Origin: Brevibacterium siliguriense
GTDB taxonomy: Bacteria; Actinomycetota; Actinomycetes; Actinomycetales; Brevibacteriaceae
DNA length: 64,000 bases
Direction of reading: 5' to 3'
NCBI RefSeq assembly: GCF_900105315.1
Contig: NZ_LT629766.1
Coordinates: forward strand, 620,001-684,000
In this document: positions 45,408 through 54,400 of the stretch, one piece after another
How the letters are laid out: the number at the start of each line of letters is the position of its first letter
Numbering within the stretch: the stretch's first letter is position 1
Made by a program: the position numbers and the translations under genes
The notes under the pieces: model-generated
What the model was told of the DNA's origin: nothing
Database searches by the model: none
The model's input: only the letters and a program-made list of their open reading frames with translations

Positions 45408-46250
45408 ATGGAAACGGTCGCGGAGAGAGTCAAATCGTCAATGGACTCGCTCAGCCCCACTGGGCGAAGGATTGCTCGGGCGCTCCTTGCCGACTATCCG
45501 AGCGCCGGCTTGGGTACGACATCGTCCCTGGCGAGTGCGGCCAATTCGAGTTCCGCTTCGGTCATCAGGTTCTGTGCGCACCTCGGGTTCGACAGTTTTG
45601 TCGAAATGCAGGAACTCCTGAGAACCGAGCTGACGACGCGATCAGCCAGTCCGCTGGTGAGAGCGGAAGCTGAGTCGGTTCGGGGAGACTCTGCCGACGA
45701 GTACCTCCGCATCGGAGCCGATCGTGCAACTCTCATCACACGCACTTTCCAGCAGAATCCCAAAACCGAAATCGATCGGCTTGTTCATCTGCTGTCCAAG
45801 GTGTCGAACCGAGTCGTCGTCGTTGGGGGGCACTACAGCGGACTCGTGGGCCGATTGGCACAACTGCAGCTGTCCAAGGTGCGACCAGGTGTGGAATTCC
45901 TCGAGGACCCGATGGGGCGCGATCTGCACGCAGTGACCGACCTGCGTCGCCGGGATGTGCTGCTGGTGCTTGACGTAAGGCGCTATCAGGACCATCTGTT
46001 CGAAGCAGCTGAGGTTGCGAGGAGAGGCTCCGCCACAGTTGCCCTGGTCACCGACCAGTGGCTGTCACCGATCGCCGGCATCGCAGACGTCGTACTGCAG
46101 GCGGCTGTCGACGTATCGTTCTTCGACAGCCAGGTCGGTTGTCTGGCGCTGGTGGAGTCGATCGTCCACGAGTCTGCCACCAAGATCGACGGGGCGATCG
46201 ACCGCCTCCGTGCTTTGGAGGAGCTTCGACCGTCAAGCAGGGAACAGTAG
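45408..46250 (+). CDS. RpiR/MurR family transcriptional regulator with SIS domain
   Basis: From ATG 45408 there are 280 residues: an N-terminal HTH_6 domain (about 1-75, LSPTGRRIARALLADYPSAG and SASVIRFCAHLGFDSFVEMQ) and a C-terminal SIS sugar-isomerase-like domain (about 118-250, VVVVGGHYSGLVGRLAQLQL). SIS domains bind phosphosugars or related ligands. A second ATG at 45387 would add seven residues; AAAGG stands before 45408. It probably controls the divergent isoaspartyl-peptidase/AbgT/M20D unit, by position only. Confidence 0.85.
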   Translation: METVAERVKSSMDSLSPTGRRIARALLADYPSAGLGTTSSLASAANSSSASVIRFCAHLGFDSFVEMQELLRTELTTRSASPLVRAEAESVRGDSADEYLRIGADRATLITRTFQQNPKTEIDRLVHLLSKVSNRVVVVGGHYSGLVGRLAQLQLSKVRPGVEFLEDPMGRDLHAVTDLRRRDVLLVLDVRRYQDHLFEAAEVARRGSATVALVTDQWLSPIAGIADVVLQAAVDVSFFDSQVGCLALVESIVHESATKIDGAIDRLRALEELRPSSREQ

Positions 46251-46272
46251 TTCTGGTGTCGGATCGGAACAC

Positions 46273-46899
46273 TCAACCGATTTGAAGTTCCAGTCGGCGA
46301 AGGTCGTCTCTCAGCGTTGCAGCATCGGTGAATACGTGCCCGACGAAGCCGAGTCGTTCGGCCGCCTCCACGTTGGCGGGCAGATCATCGACGAAGAGCG
46401 TCCGGACCGGGTCGAGGCTGAAGCGGTCGCGAGCCAGCTCGAAGATCGCCGGATCGGGTTTGACCAGGCCGACTTCGCCCGAGACGACGATGTCCTCGAG
46501 TTCGCTGATCGCCGGTGCCACAACCGGAGCATGGTGGATGGTCTCAGCTGACCAGTTCGACAATCCGAACATCCGGACACCGGAGTCTCGCAGCTCCGCA
46601 ACGACCTCGGCCATGCCGTCGATCGGGCCGGTCAGGGACTTGACGAAGTTCTCGTAGTAGCCGGCGACGATCTCACCGTGGCTGGGGTCCGCCTCGGAGG
46701 CGCGAGCGACGATTTCGGTGATCGGAACGCCGGAGTCAGCTGCGGTGTTGAGGCTGGGGAAGTCGGCCGCCTCGGCGAAGGAATGCCATTCCTCGGCACT
46801 CATGCGATCGGCCAACGGTCCGGTCTGGTCCCAGCCGATGAGAACGTTTCCGAGGTCGAAGACAACGGTCGTCGGGGTCGGGCGTTCGGGTTCGGTCAT
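46273..46899 (-). CDS. HAD-superfamily hydrolase
   Basis: The 208 residues have the HAD motif I TTVVFDLGNVLIGWD with the first catalytic Asp at about residue 15, motif II MFGLSNWS, the motif III lysine in VGLVKPDPAIFELA and motif IV LFVDDLPANVEAA. The substrate, a phosphorylated metabolite, is unknown; related proteins are haloacid dehalogenase-like phosphatases. It ends 22 bases past the convergent rpiR stop. Confidence 0.88.
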   Translation of the reverse strand: MTEPERPTPTTVVFDLGNVLIGWDQTGPLADRMSAEEWHSFAEAADFPSLNTAADSGVPITEIVARASEADPSHGEIVAGYYENFVKSLTGPIDGMAEVVAELRDSGVRMFGLSNWSAETIHHAPVVAPAISELEDIVVSGEVGLVKPDPAIFELARDRFSLDPVRTLFVDDLPANVEAAERLGFVGHVFTDAATLRDDLRRLELQIG

Positions 46900-46997
46900 G
46901 GGCCACCACCTGTCATCGGCATCCTGGAGTCGATCTCCACGCTACCCGGAGTCGCCGGACCATTGTGGATTCGATCCGGCTGACTTAGGTTGGTTCC

Positions 46998-47642
46998 ATG
47001 ATCGGCTACCCGCCACTGCAGATCCGGGTGAAGACTCCCCGACTCGAGCTCGTCGGCGCCGACGATGCGATGCTTGCAGCACTTGCCCCTCTCGTTCGAG
47101 AGGGCAAGGTCTTCGCCGAACCCGCGCCTTACGACGATCCGATGTCCTTCTACGAATCCGACCCGGACGTGCGGGTGAGCAGATGGTTGCAGAGCGTGTG
47201 GCGCGGACGTGGACGATTCTCTCCCGCTGAGTTCCGTTTGGGGTTCGCCGTGCTCGTCGATGGCGAGGGCGTGGGGATGCAGGACCTTATTGCGGAGAAG
47301 TTCGACTCCTGCGGCACGTTCTCCTCCTTCTCCTGGCTGTCGACGGATGTGCGTGGACGGGGCCTCGGTACGGAGATGCGCAGCGCGCTGCTCCATCTTG
47401 CGTTCGCGGGTCTCGGGGCCAGGGAGGCCGGATCCGATGCCTTCGTCGACAACATCGGATCGAACAAGGTGTCGGAAACTTTGGGTTATGAGCACAACGG
47501 CGTGGAATGGGACATCCGCCGAGGCGAACCGGGACTCATCCAACGCTGGCGCCTGACCCGCGAGTCCTGGGAGGCTGGCCGTCGCGACGATATCGAACTC
47601 AGCGGAGTCGATGACTTCCGCACCTTCCTATCCCACCACTGA
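46998..47642 (+). CDS. GNAT family N-acetyltransferase
   Basis: The 214 residues have a C-terminal GNAT core: LSTDVRGRGLGTEMRSALLH at about 114-133 is the acetyl-CoA pyrophosphate-binding motif A, followed by AGSDAFVDNIGSNKVSETLG. The N-terminal part resembles RimJ/RimL-like enzymes. The acceptor is unknown. It is divergent from the HAD gene with 98 bases between. Confidence 0.82.
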   Translation: MIGYPPLQIRVKTPRLELVGADDAMLAALAPLVREGKVFAEPAPYDDPMSFYESDPDVRVSRWLQSVWRGRGRFSPAEFRLGFAVLVDGEGVGMQDLIAEKFDSCGTFSSFSWLSTDVRGRGLGTEMRSALLHLAFAGLGAREAGSDAFVDNIGSNKVSETLGYEHNGVEWDIRRGEPGLIQRWRLTRESWEAGRRDDIELSGVDDFRTFLSHH

Positions 47643-47658
47643 TCCCTCTTTACTACCC

Positions 47659-47708
47659 GACGGCGGCCCAGATACCTGGCGCGAGGTTGCTCAGCCGCCG
47701 TCAGGTAG
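47659..47708. repeat. 50-bp palindromic repeat, copy 1
   Basis: This copy matches 47993-48042 in 49 of 50 positions. Its outer arms (GACGGCGG ... CCGCCGTC, extended by a CTACC/GGTAG pair just outside) enclose an inner near-palindrome (ACCTGGCG/CGAGGT). It lies between the GNAT stop and a small membrane-protein gene. Confidence 0.85.
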
Positions 47709-47729
47709 CAAGAGATGCGGGAGCAGCGA

Positions 47730-47918
47730 TCAGGTCGGGCGGGGTCGGCGGCGCTCGCGGATGATTGCGAGGGTTGTGGCGGTGATCAGTAGGACGAGGG
47801 CGACGAGCCACAGGAGCGCGGCAAAGTCATGGAACGTAGTCACCTGGGAACTGAATATGCAGGCTGCGGCAAACAGAACTGATGCGACGATCCAGCGCGT
47901 GAGTCTCGAGTGCTTCAT
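47730..47918 (-). CDS. Small membrane protein between two palindromic repeats
   Basis: The 62 residues have two hydrophobic helices (about 7-25, RWIVASVLFAAACIFSS, and about 33-53, LLWLVALVLLITATTLAI) and a basic Arg-rich C-terminus. GGAGGAGC ahead of ATG 47918 is a strong ribosome site; the open frame continues to 47972 without one. I do not recognise the family. The gene with its promoter fits exactly between the two 50-bp repeats. Confidence 0.7.
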   Translation of the reverse strand: MKHSRLTRWIVASVLFAAACIFSSQVTTFHDFAALLWLVALVLLITATTLAIIRERRRPRPT

Positions 47919-47992
47919 TGCTCCTCCGCGGTCACGGTTCACGGTCGTTGGCACCGACTCTAAATAGAGCAAGTACGCCTGTCAACGACGGT

Positions 47993-48042
47993 GACGGCGG
48001 CCCAGATACCTGGCGCCAGGTTGCTCAGCCGCCGTCAGGTAG
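47993..48042. repeat. 50-bp palindromic repeat, copy 2
   Basis: This is a direct repeat of 47659-47708 with one base changed (C for G), which makes the inner 14-mer ACCTGGCGCCAGGT a perfect palindrome. Both copies are in the same orientation, 334 bp apart. Confidence 0.85.
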
Positions 48043-48060
48043 TAATTGGGGAGGGGATGA

Positions 48061-48105
48061 CAGCGACCCTGCGTTCACACCAAGTGTGTGAACGCAGGGT
48101 CGCTG
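48061..48105 (-). terminator. Terminator of the cold-shock gene
   Basis: A perfect 20-bp inverted repeat (48061-48080 with 48086-48105) with a 5-base loop lies 41 bases after the cold-shock gene stop. It has no T-run but is the longest perfect stem in the window. Confidence 0.8.
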
Positions 48106-48145
48106 GTGAATCTCAGAAGTCTCTAGGTGAGACTCTCAAAGAGTC

Positions 48146-48349
48146 TCAGAGGCCGCGGACGCGGGTTGCCTGCAGGCCCTTGGAGCCCATCTCCGAGTCG
48201 AACTCGACGTTCTGACCCTCGGTGAGCTCACGGTAGCCGGTGGCTTCGATCGCGGAGAAGTGAGTGAACACGTCAGCCGAACCGTCGTCAGGCTGGATGA
48301 ATCCGAAACCCTTTTCCGCGTTGAACCATTTCACGGTACCTGTTGCCAT
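48146..48349 (-). CDS. cspA: Cold-shock protein (CspA family)
   Basis: This 67-residue OB-fold protein has RNP1 KGFGFIQP and RNP2 VFTHFSAI, begins [18 protein letters not shown] and has a full-length C-terminus. It binds single-stranded RNA/DNA and acts as an RNA chaperone. AAGGA lies ten bases before the ATG. It is monocistronic, with a strong terminator after it and a gene-free region in front that probably includes a long 5' leader. Confidence 0.97.
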   Translation of the reverse strand: MATGTVKWFNAEKGFGFIQPDDGSADVFTHFSAIEATGYRELTEGQNVEFDSEMGSKGLQATRVRGL

Positions 48350-48909
48350 AATCTTTGTATCCTTATTTTTTAACTGATGACCGCTGCTGCGATCGTGATG
48401 GTCGAACCCATTGCTGGATCCGGCTTTCCCGCTGGCTGGACTGGATCTTCAGACGCAGATCCAACGAAAATCTGTGGGTGAACCGAGGGCGCGGAATCGA
48501 AGGTGAGGATGAGTTCTCTGATGTGAGGTCTCTGTCTCAGACGAAATCGTGGGGATTCTCGGTTTCGATCATGCGCTCGAAAGTGCTGGACGGAAGTCGT
48601 CAGACGACTGAACTGGGAACTGGAAAATCATGAGGGGCGCGGAAGGCAGACACGCGCCGACGGACAAACACATGGTGACGAGCGAACCTACCTGCTCTTC
48701 GAACACCATCTGCTCCGCACATTTCTGTGCGGGAACGATCCCAGCTTAACAGAGTGATTGTCCTGCTGGTGATTTCGACCGAGTCATTACGGGCGGAATC
48801 GGCGTCTGCGACCGATGCGGCATGCAGGGTGCCGGCCGGAGTGGACCGGACGGCTCGGAAGATCGAGAGATGGCACACAGGGTTGTGCTCCCGGCCGCAC
48901 AGACGATTA
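48350..48909. other. Gene-free region upstream of cspA and the LCP gene
   Basis: These 560 bases separate two divergent genes. Open frames here have no recognisable domain, ribosome site or composition bias. The part nearest cspA probably encodes its 5' untranslated leader, which in cold-shock genes is often long and structured. I found no tRNA or clear riboswitch. Confidence 0.5.
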
Positions 48910-48941
48910 GGATTGTATACATTCCGTTTTGTATGCAATCC
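48910..48941. promoter_or_regulatory. Inverted repeat upstream of the LCP gene
   Basis: GGATTGTATAC (48910-48920) and GTATGCAATCC (48931-48941) are inverted repeats with one mismatch and a 10-base spacer. The repeat overlaps a possible TTG start at 48929, which argues for the downstream GTG start. It may be a regulator operator. Confidence 0.5.
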
Positions 48942-48973
48942 ACCGTGACCCCGGACGCAGGAGCACCCGAACC

Positions 48974-50065
48974 GTGGACAACCGAGAGGCCCCAGTGCCG
49001 CCAGGACCCCGCCGACAGCGTCGCCTCGCCGCGAAATACCGGCGGCGGCGCACCTTCGTCGCCATGGCTGCCGTTCTCATCATCGGCGCGCCCGTGACGG
49101 TCGCGGCGGCGGTGCACAACCTCGGTGCCAACATTTCGTCCTCTCCGCTGCGTGCCCACGATGGTGACGTTCCGGAGAAGCTCGGGGACGAATCGAACAT
49201 CCTCATCATCGGTTCCGATACCCGGGACCTCGCTTCGACGAAGGACGGTTCCGGAGATTCCGATCCGAATGCTGACGGGGACGGCGGGGCCGCCTCGGGG
49301 CAGGGATTCGGCAGCGCCGAAGGCGCCCGCAGCGATGCGATGATCCTCGCCCACGTGTCCGCTGATGCCAGCCGGATCGACGCCGTCCAGATCCCGCGCG
49401 ACACGATTATGGATATCCCGGCCTGCAACGACACCGGCCACGGGGCCTCCGAGGCCATGCACGGGATGATCAATTCGGCCCTCAATGCCGGACCGGCCTG
49501 TTCGGTCTCGGCCGCCGAGGTGCTCACGGGAATGCGCGTCGACCACTTCATCAACGTCGATTTCGACGGGTTCGCAGCGATCGTCGACGCCCTGGACGGA
49601 ATCACCGTCGACCTCGATGAACCGCTCAAGGACCCGAAGGCGAACCTCGACCTTCCCGCCGGCGAGCAGACGCTTCGCGGTGACGACGCCCTCGCCCTGG
49701 CCCGGACCCGACACGCTGTCGGCGACGGCAGCGACATCGCGCGCATGGGCAATCAGCAGATGGTCATGGAGGCCATCATCGACCGGGCCAAGAGCGGTCA
49801 GGTCCTCACCCGACCCGATCGGCTCTACGGATTCCTCGACGCGGTGACGTCCACCCTCGGAGTCGACGACGAGCTCAACTCGGTGAAGGCGCTCGCCTCC
49901 ATGGCGACGACGGTGGCCTCCGTGGACAAAGACGACATCACGTTCGAGATCATGCCGTGGGCACCGGCACCGGAGAACCCCAACCGAGTGGTCAAGTCCG
50001 CCGACGCCGACGCCGTGTTCTCCGCCATCAACGCCGACGAGCCGATCACCGACGCCCTCGACTGA
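48974..50065 (+). CDS. LytR-CpsA-Psr (LCP) family cell-wall glycopolymer ligase
   Basis: The 363 residues have an Arg-rich cytoplasmic N-terminus, one transmembrane helix (about 28-48) and an extracytoplasmic LCP domain: NILIIGSDTRD with the first catalytic Asp/Arg pair, SDAMILAHVSADASRIDAVQ, IPRDTIMDI, and LALARTRHAVGDGSDIARMG near the end. LCP enzymes attach teichoic-acid or arabinogalactan-type polymers from polyprenyl carriers to peptidoglycan. A Gly/Asp-rich insertion sits at about residues 88-112. The frame opens at TTG 48929; I prefer GTG 48974 behind AGGAG because the earlier codon lies within a palindrome. Confidence 0.88.
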   Translation: MDNREAPVPPGPRRQRRLAAKYRRRRTFVAMAAVLIIGAPVTVAAAVHNLGANISSSPLRAHDGDVPEKLGDESNILIIGSDTRDLASTKDGSGDSDPNADGDGGAASGQGFGSAEGARSDAMILAHVSADASRIDAVQIPRDTIMDIPACNDTGHGASEAMHGMINSALNAGPACSVSAAEVLTGMRVDHFINVDFDGFAAIVDALDGITVDLDEPLKDPKANLDLPAGEQTLRGDDALALARTRHAVGDGSDIARMGNQQMVMEAIIDRAKSGQVLTRPDRLYGFLDAVTSTLGVDDELNSVKALASMATTVASVDKDDITFEIMPWAPAPENPNRVVKSADADAVFSAINADEPITDALD

Positions 50066-50182
50066 GCGAGCCGGGCCGGCCGAGACCCGACACGGACCGG
50101 GCGACCTCGACCGAACGGGCCCACAGCCGTCTGCCCCACCCCGTCCAGGCGATATTCATCCGCGGCTCCTAGACTGGGCCGC

Positions 50183-50620
50183 ATGTCTACGATCGAAATC
50201 ACGCAAGACAACTTCGAGTCGACCATCAACGACAACGAGATCATCCTCCTCGACTTCTGGGCCGATTGGTGCGGCCCCTGCAAGCAGTTCGCCCCGGTCT
50301 TCGAACAGGCCGCCGAGGCCAACCCCGACATCGTCTTCGGCAAGATCGACACTGAAGCCCAGCAGCAGCTGGCCGGACTCTTCGCGATCTCCTCGATCCC
50401 GACCCTCGTCGCCTTCCGCCAGGGCATCGTCGTCTTCGCCCAGCCCGGCGCGCTCGCCGCCCCGCAGCTCGAACAGGTCATCACCGCCGTCAAGGGACTC
50501 GACATGGACGAGGTCCGTGCCGAACTGGCCAAGCAGGAAGCCGCCGCTGCCGCAGAGACCGACGGCGCGGACGGCGCCGCCCCCGATTCGATCCCCGCCG
50601 ACCCGGGCGTCGACAAGTGA
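50183..50620 (+). CDS. Thioredoxin family protein, second copy with acidic tail
   Basis: The 145 residues have a thioredoxin domain (about 1-105) with WCGPCK in LLDFWADWCGPCKQF and cis-Pro in ISSIPTLVAFRQG, then an Ala/Asp-rich tail (about 115-145). The tail distinguishes it from TrxA at 8650. Reductase partners are not adjacent. The GTG start of the methyltransferase downstream overlaps its stop by 4 bases, so the two are coupled. Confidence 0.9.
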   Translation: MSTIEITQDNFESTINDNEIILLDFWADWCGPCKQFAPVFEQAAEANPDIVFGKIDTEAQQQLAGLFAISSIPTLVAFRQGIVVFAQPGALAAPQLEQVITAVKGLDMDEVRAELAKQEAAAAAETDGADGAAPDSIPADPGVDK

Positions 50621-51318
50621 CCGCGACAAGCAGCCACAACGATCACTCCGACAACACCGACGTGCCCGATTCCGTTGCCGCCTGGGAAGAGCGCTACGCG
50701 GAATCCGACGACGCCATCTGGTCCGGAAACCCGAACGAATCCCTCGTCGCCGTCGTCTCCGAGATGACCCCCGGCCGCGTCCTCGACGTCGGCTGCGGAG
50801 AAGGCGCCGACGTCATCTGGATGGCCGAGAACGGCTGGGACGCCACCGGCATCGACCTCTCGACCACGGCCATCGACCGTGCCCACCGGGCCGCCGAATC
50901 CCGCGGAATATCCGCCGATTTCGCCGTCGCCGACGTCTCCACCTGGGAACCGGAAGACCCCGACCGCCGAGGCGGCTTCGACCTCGTCACCGGATCTTTC
51001 CTCCACACCCGGTTGCCCGATACCCGGGAAGAGCTCCTCAGCCGCGTCGCCGCCCACGTGGCACCGGGCGGGGCTCTCCTGCTCGTCTCCCATGCGACGA
51101 TGCCGCCGTGGGCGGCCGAACACAGCGAGAAGTTCGAGCACGGCATGGACCACCACCATGAACTGGTCAGCCCGAACGGGGACTTCGCCCTCCTCATCGG
51201 CGCCAGCCCGCACCGGTGGGAGATCGAACTCGCCGACACCCGCACCCGTCAGGTGACCTCGCCGTCGGGCGAACCGGCCGAACTCGAGGACGCGATCCTC
51301 CTGGCCCGCCGGGTCTGA
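50617..51318 (+). CDS. Class I SAM-dependent methyltransferase
   Basis: The 233 residues have motif I RVLDVGCGEGADVIWMAENG (about 50-69) and motif II ATGIDLSTTAI, matching the thiopurine/tellurite-type small methyltransferase group. The substrate is not known; coupling with a thioredoxin may point to a thiol or chalcogen substrate, which is speculation. GTG 50617 overlaps the thioredoxin stop. Confidence 0.82.
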   Translation: MTATSSHNDHSDNTDVPDSVAAWEERYAESDDAIWSGNPNESLVAVVSEMTPGRVLDVGCGEGADVIWMAENGWDATGIDLSTTAIDRAHRAAESRGISADFAVADVSTWEPEDPDRRGGFDLVTGSFLHTRLPDTREELLSRVAAHVAPGGALLLVSHATMPPWAAEHSEKFEHGMDHHHELVSPNGDFALLIGASPHRWEIELADTRTRQVTSPSGEPAELEDAILLARRV

Positions 51319-51356
51319 ACTCAGCGAACCCAGAGACCCGAACAAGGCACCCAGCA

Positions 51357-51400
51357 CCGAGGCGGGCGCGCGGTCGATCATGACCGCGCGGCCGCCTCGG
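51357..51400. terminator. Long hairpin between the methyltransferase and formate dehydrogenase
   Basis: A 19-bp stem with one mismatch (51357-51375 with 51382-51400) has the loop GATCAT. It uses the CCGAGGCGG/CCGCCTCGG word at its base. There is no T-run; it is probably a terminator for the upstream genes. Confidence 0.7.
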
Positions 51401-51491
51401 TGAACCGGGCGATTCCCAACCCCTTGAGATGGGGTCGAAAACCCGGTCTCACCTGGTGCATTTCCGCCCTGTGAGGGACTATGGTGGTGCC

Positions 51492-54400
51492 ATGGCTCGG
51501 TTCAGCTTCCTCGAGTGGCCGGTACTCCGGCAGCTGCGCACGTCGGATAAGACGGGACGCGGCGAATCCGTCGTGTCCCAGCAGACTCGGGACACCACCC
51601 CACGCACGGTCACGGCCGACAAGGTCGTCCAGTCCGTGTGCCCGTACTGTGCCGTCGGCTGCGGACAGAAGATCTTCGTCAAGGATGACAAGGTCGTGCA
51701 GATCGAAGGTGACCCGGACTCACCGATCTCACGCGGGAGGCTGTGCCCGAAGGGCGCAGCCAGCGAACAGCTCGTCAACGCTCCCGGTCGTGTCACCGAC
51801 GTCCTCTACCGGGCTCCGAAGGCCAGGGACTGGACGAAGATCGACCTGTCGACCGCGATCGACATGATCGCCGACCGATTCATCGAAGCTCGCCGCAACC
51901 ACTGGGAGGACTTCGACGACAAAGGCCACCCGCTGCGGCGGACGATGGGCATCGCCAGCCTCGGCGGGGCGACCATCGACAACGAGGAGAACTACCTCGC
52001 CAAGAAGCTCTACACCGCGGCCGGGGCGATACAGATCGAGAACCAGGCGCGTATTTGACACTCCGCCACCGTTCCCAGTTTGGGAACTTCGTTCGGGCGC
52101 GGCGGCGCCACACAACCCGTCCAGGATATGGCGAATGCGGACTGCATCATCATCCAGGGTTCCAATATGGCCGAGTGCCACCCCGTGGGCTTCCAATGGG
52201 TGAGCGAGGCCAAGGCCCGTGGTGCCCGCGTCATCCACGTCGATCCTCGATTCACACGCACCACCGCGATCGCCGATAAGCATGTGCCCATCCGGGCCGG
52301 CTCCGACATCGTGCTGCTCGGTGCGCTCATCAACCGTGTCCTGACCGAGGGCCGCTACTTCGACGAGTACGTGCGCGCCTACACCAACGCCGCGAACCTC
52401 ATCAGCGACGACTATGTCGACACCGAAGATCTCGACGGACTGTTCTCCGGTTTCGACCCGGACACGAACTCGTACGAGAACTCGACGTGGTCGTACCAGA
52501 CGGATGAGCACGGTGCTCCGCTTAGAGACCCGAGCCTCGAGGACCCTAAGACGGTCTTCCAGATCCTGCGACACCACTACTCGCGCTACACGCCCGAGAT
52601 GGTCGAAGAGAACTGCGGAATCAAACCCGCAGACTTCGACTACCTCTACGAATCGGTGACCGAGAACTCGGGTCGGGAACGGACCACGTGCTTCGCCTAC
52701 GCGGTCGGCTGGACCCAGCACAGCCTCGGTGCGCAGTTCATCCGCACCGCGTCGATCCTCCAGCTCCTGCTGGGCAATATGGGTCGCCCGGGCGGCGGAA
52801 TCATGGCGTTGCGCGGGCACGCGACGATCCAGGGATCGACCGATATTCCGACCCTCTTCAATCTGCTGCCCGGCTACCTGCCGATGCCCAGCTCCGGAGT
52901 CCACGACACCTTCGATGACTACGTCGCCGCCGTCGGCACGCCGGAGACCCACAAGGGTTATTGGGCCAACGGCCGTGCCTACACCACCAGCCTGCTCACG
53001 GCCTGGTGGGGTGATGCTGCCACCGCGGACAACGACTTCGCCTTCGACTATCTGCCGCGTATCAACGGCGCGCACGGCACCTATCAGACCGCGGTGCGCA
53101 TGCTCAACGACGGTGTCGACGGCTACTTCCTGCTCGGGCAGAACCCGGCCGTGGGATCGGCCAACGGGCGCATGCAGCGCATGGCGATGAGCCACCTGAA
53201 GTGGATGGTCGTTCGCGACTTCAGCCTCATCGAATCCGCCACCTGGTGGAAGGACGGCCCCGAGATCGAGACCGGGGAGCTGAAGACCGAGGACATCGAC
53301 ACCGAGATGTTCTTCCTGCCTGCGGCCAACCACACGGAGAAGGCCGGCACTTTCACGCAGACCCAGCGTCTCGTGCAATGGCGGCACAAGGCCGTCAATC
53401 CGCCCGGGGACGCACAGAGCGAACTCGACTTCTTCTTTGAACTCGGCCAAGCCGTGCGCGAGAAACTCAAGGACTCCGACGATCCGCGGGATCGGCCGCT
53501 GCTCGACTTGACCTGGGACTACCCAGTCGACGAGGAAGGCGAAGTCGACGCCGAGGCGGTCGTCAAGGAGATCAACGGCTACTTCATCGGTGGTGACCGC
53601 GACGGTGAGCCGCTGGACAACTTCAACCAGATGACCGATGACGGCTCCACCGCCGGAGGCTGCTGGATCTACGCCGGCGTCTACGCGGGAGGCCAGAATA
53701 TGGCCGCCCGCCGCAAACCGCGCGACGAGCAGGACGAGACCGCCGCCGAATGGGCGTGGGCATGGCCGGCGAACCGGCGCGTGCTATACAACCGTGCCTC
53801 GGCCGCACCCGACGGAACTCCCTGGTCGGAGCGGAAGAAGTTCGTGTGGTGGGACGAGGAGGCCGGGAAGTGGACGGGCAAGGACGTGCCCGACTTCCCG
53901 ATCGACCGCGCACCCGCCGCCCGTTCGGATGCCGCCTATGGCGGTCCCGCGAATCTCGACGGTGACGATCCCTTCATCATGCAGGCCGACGGCAAGGGCT
54001 GGCTGTTCGCACCCAGCGGCATGATCGACGGGCCGATTCCCACCCACTACGAGCCGCAGGAATCGACGGTCGCGAACCCGCTGTACTCACAGCAGAACAG
54101 TCCGACCCGGATGGTCATGCGCCGTGAGGACAACCTGTCCGCCCCCGGTGCCGGGGTGCCCGGATCCGAGGTCTTTCCCTATGTGTTCACGACCTACCGG
54201 CTCACCGAGCACCACACGGCCGGAGGCATGTCCCGGTGGCTGCCGTACCTGTCGGAGCTGCAGCCGGAGATGTTCTGCGAGATCTCACCGGAACTCGCCG
54301 CCGAGGTGGGGCTCGAGTCCTACGGTTGGGCGACTTTGGTCTCCCCGCGGGCGGCGATCGAGGCCCGTGTCCTCGTGACGAAGCGGATGACCCCGCTGAC

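Noticed and set aside
48355-48633. 92-codon plus-strand frame upstream of the LCP gene
   Set aside because: It has no ribosome site or domain and lies antisense to the expected cspA leader.
52056-52058. Formate dehydrogenase as a gene broken by a stop codon
   Set aside because: The stop is UGA at the known Sec position, the frame continues unchanged, a SECIS-like hairpin follows, and tRNA-Sec, selA and selD are in the same window.
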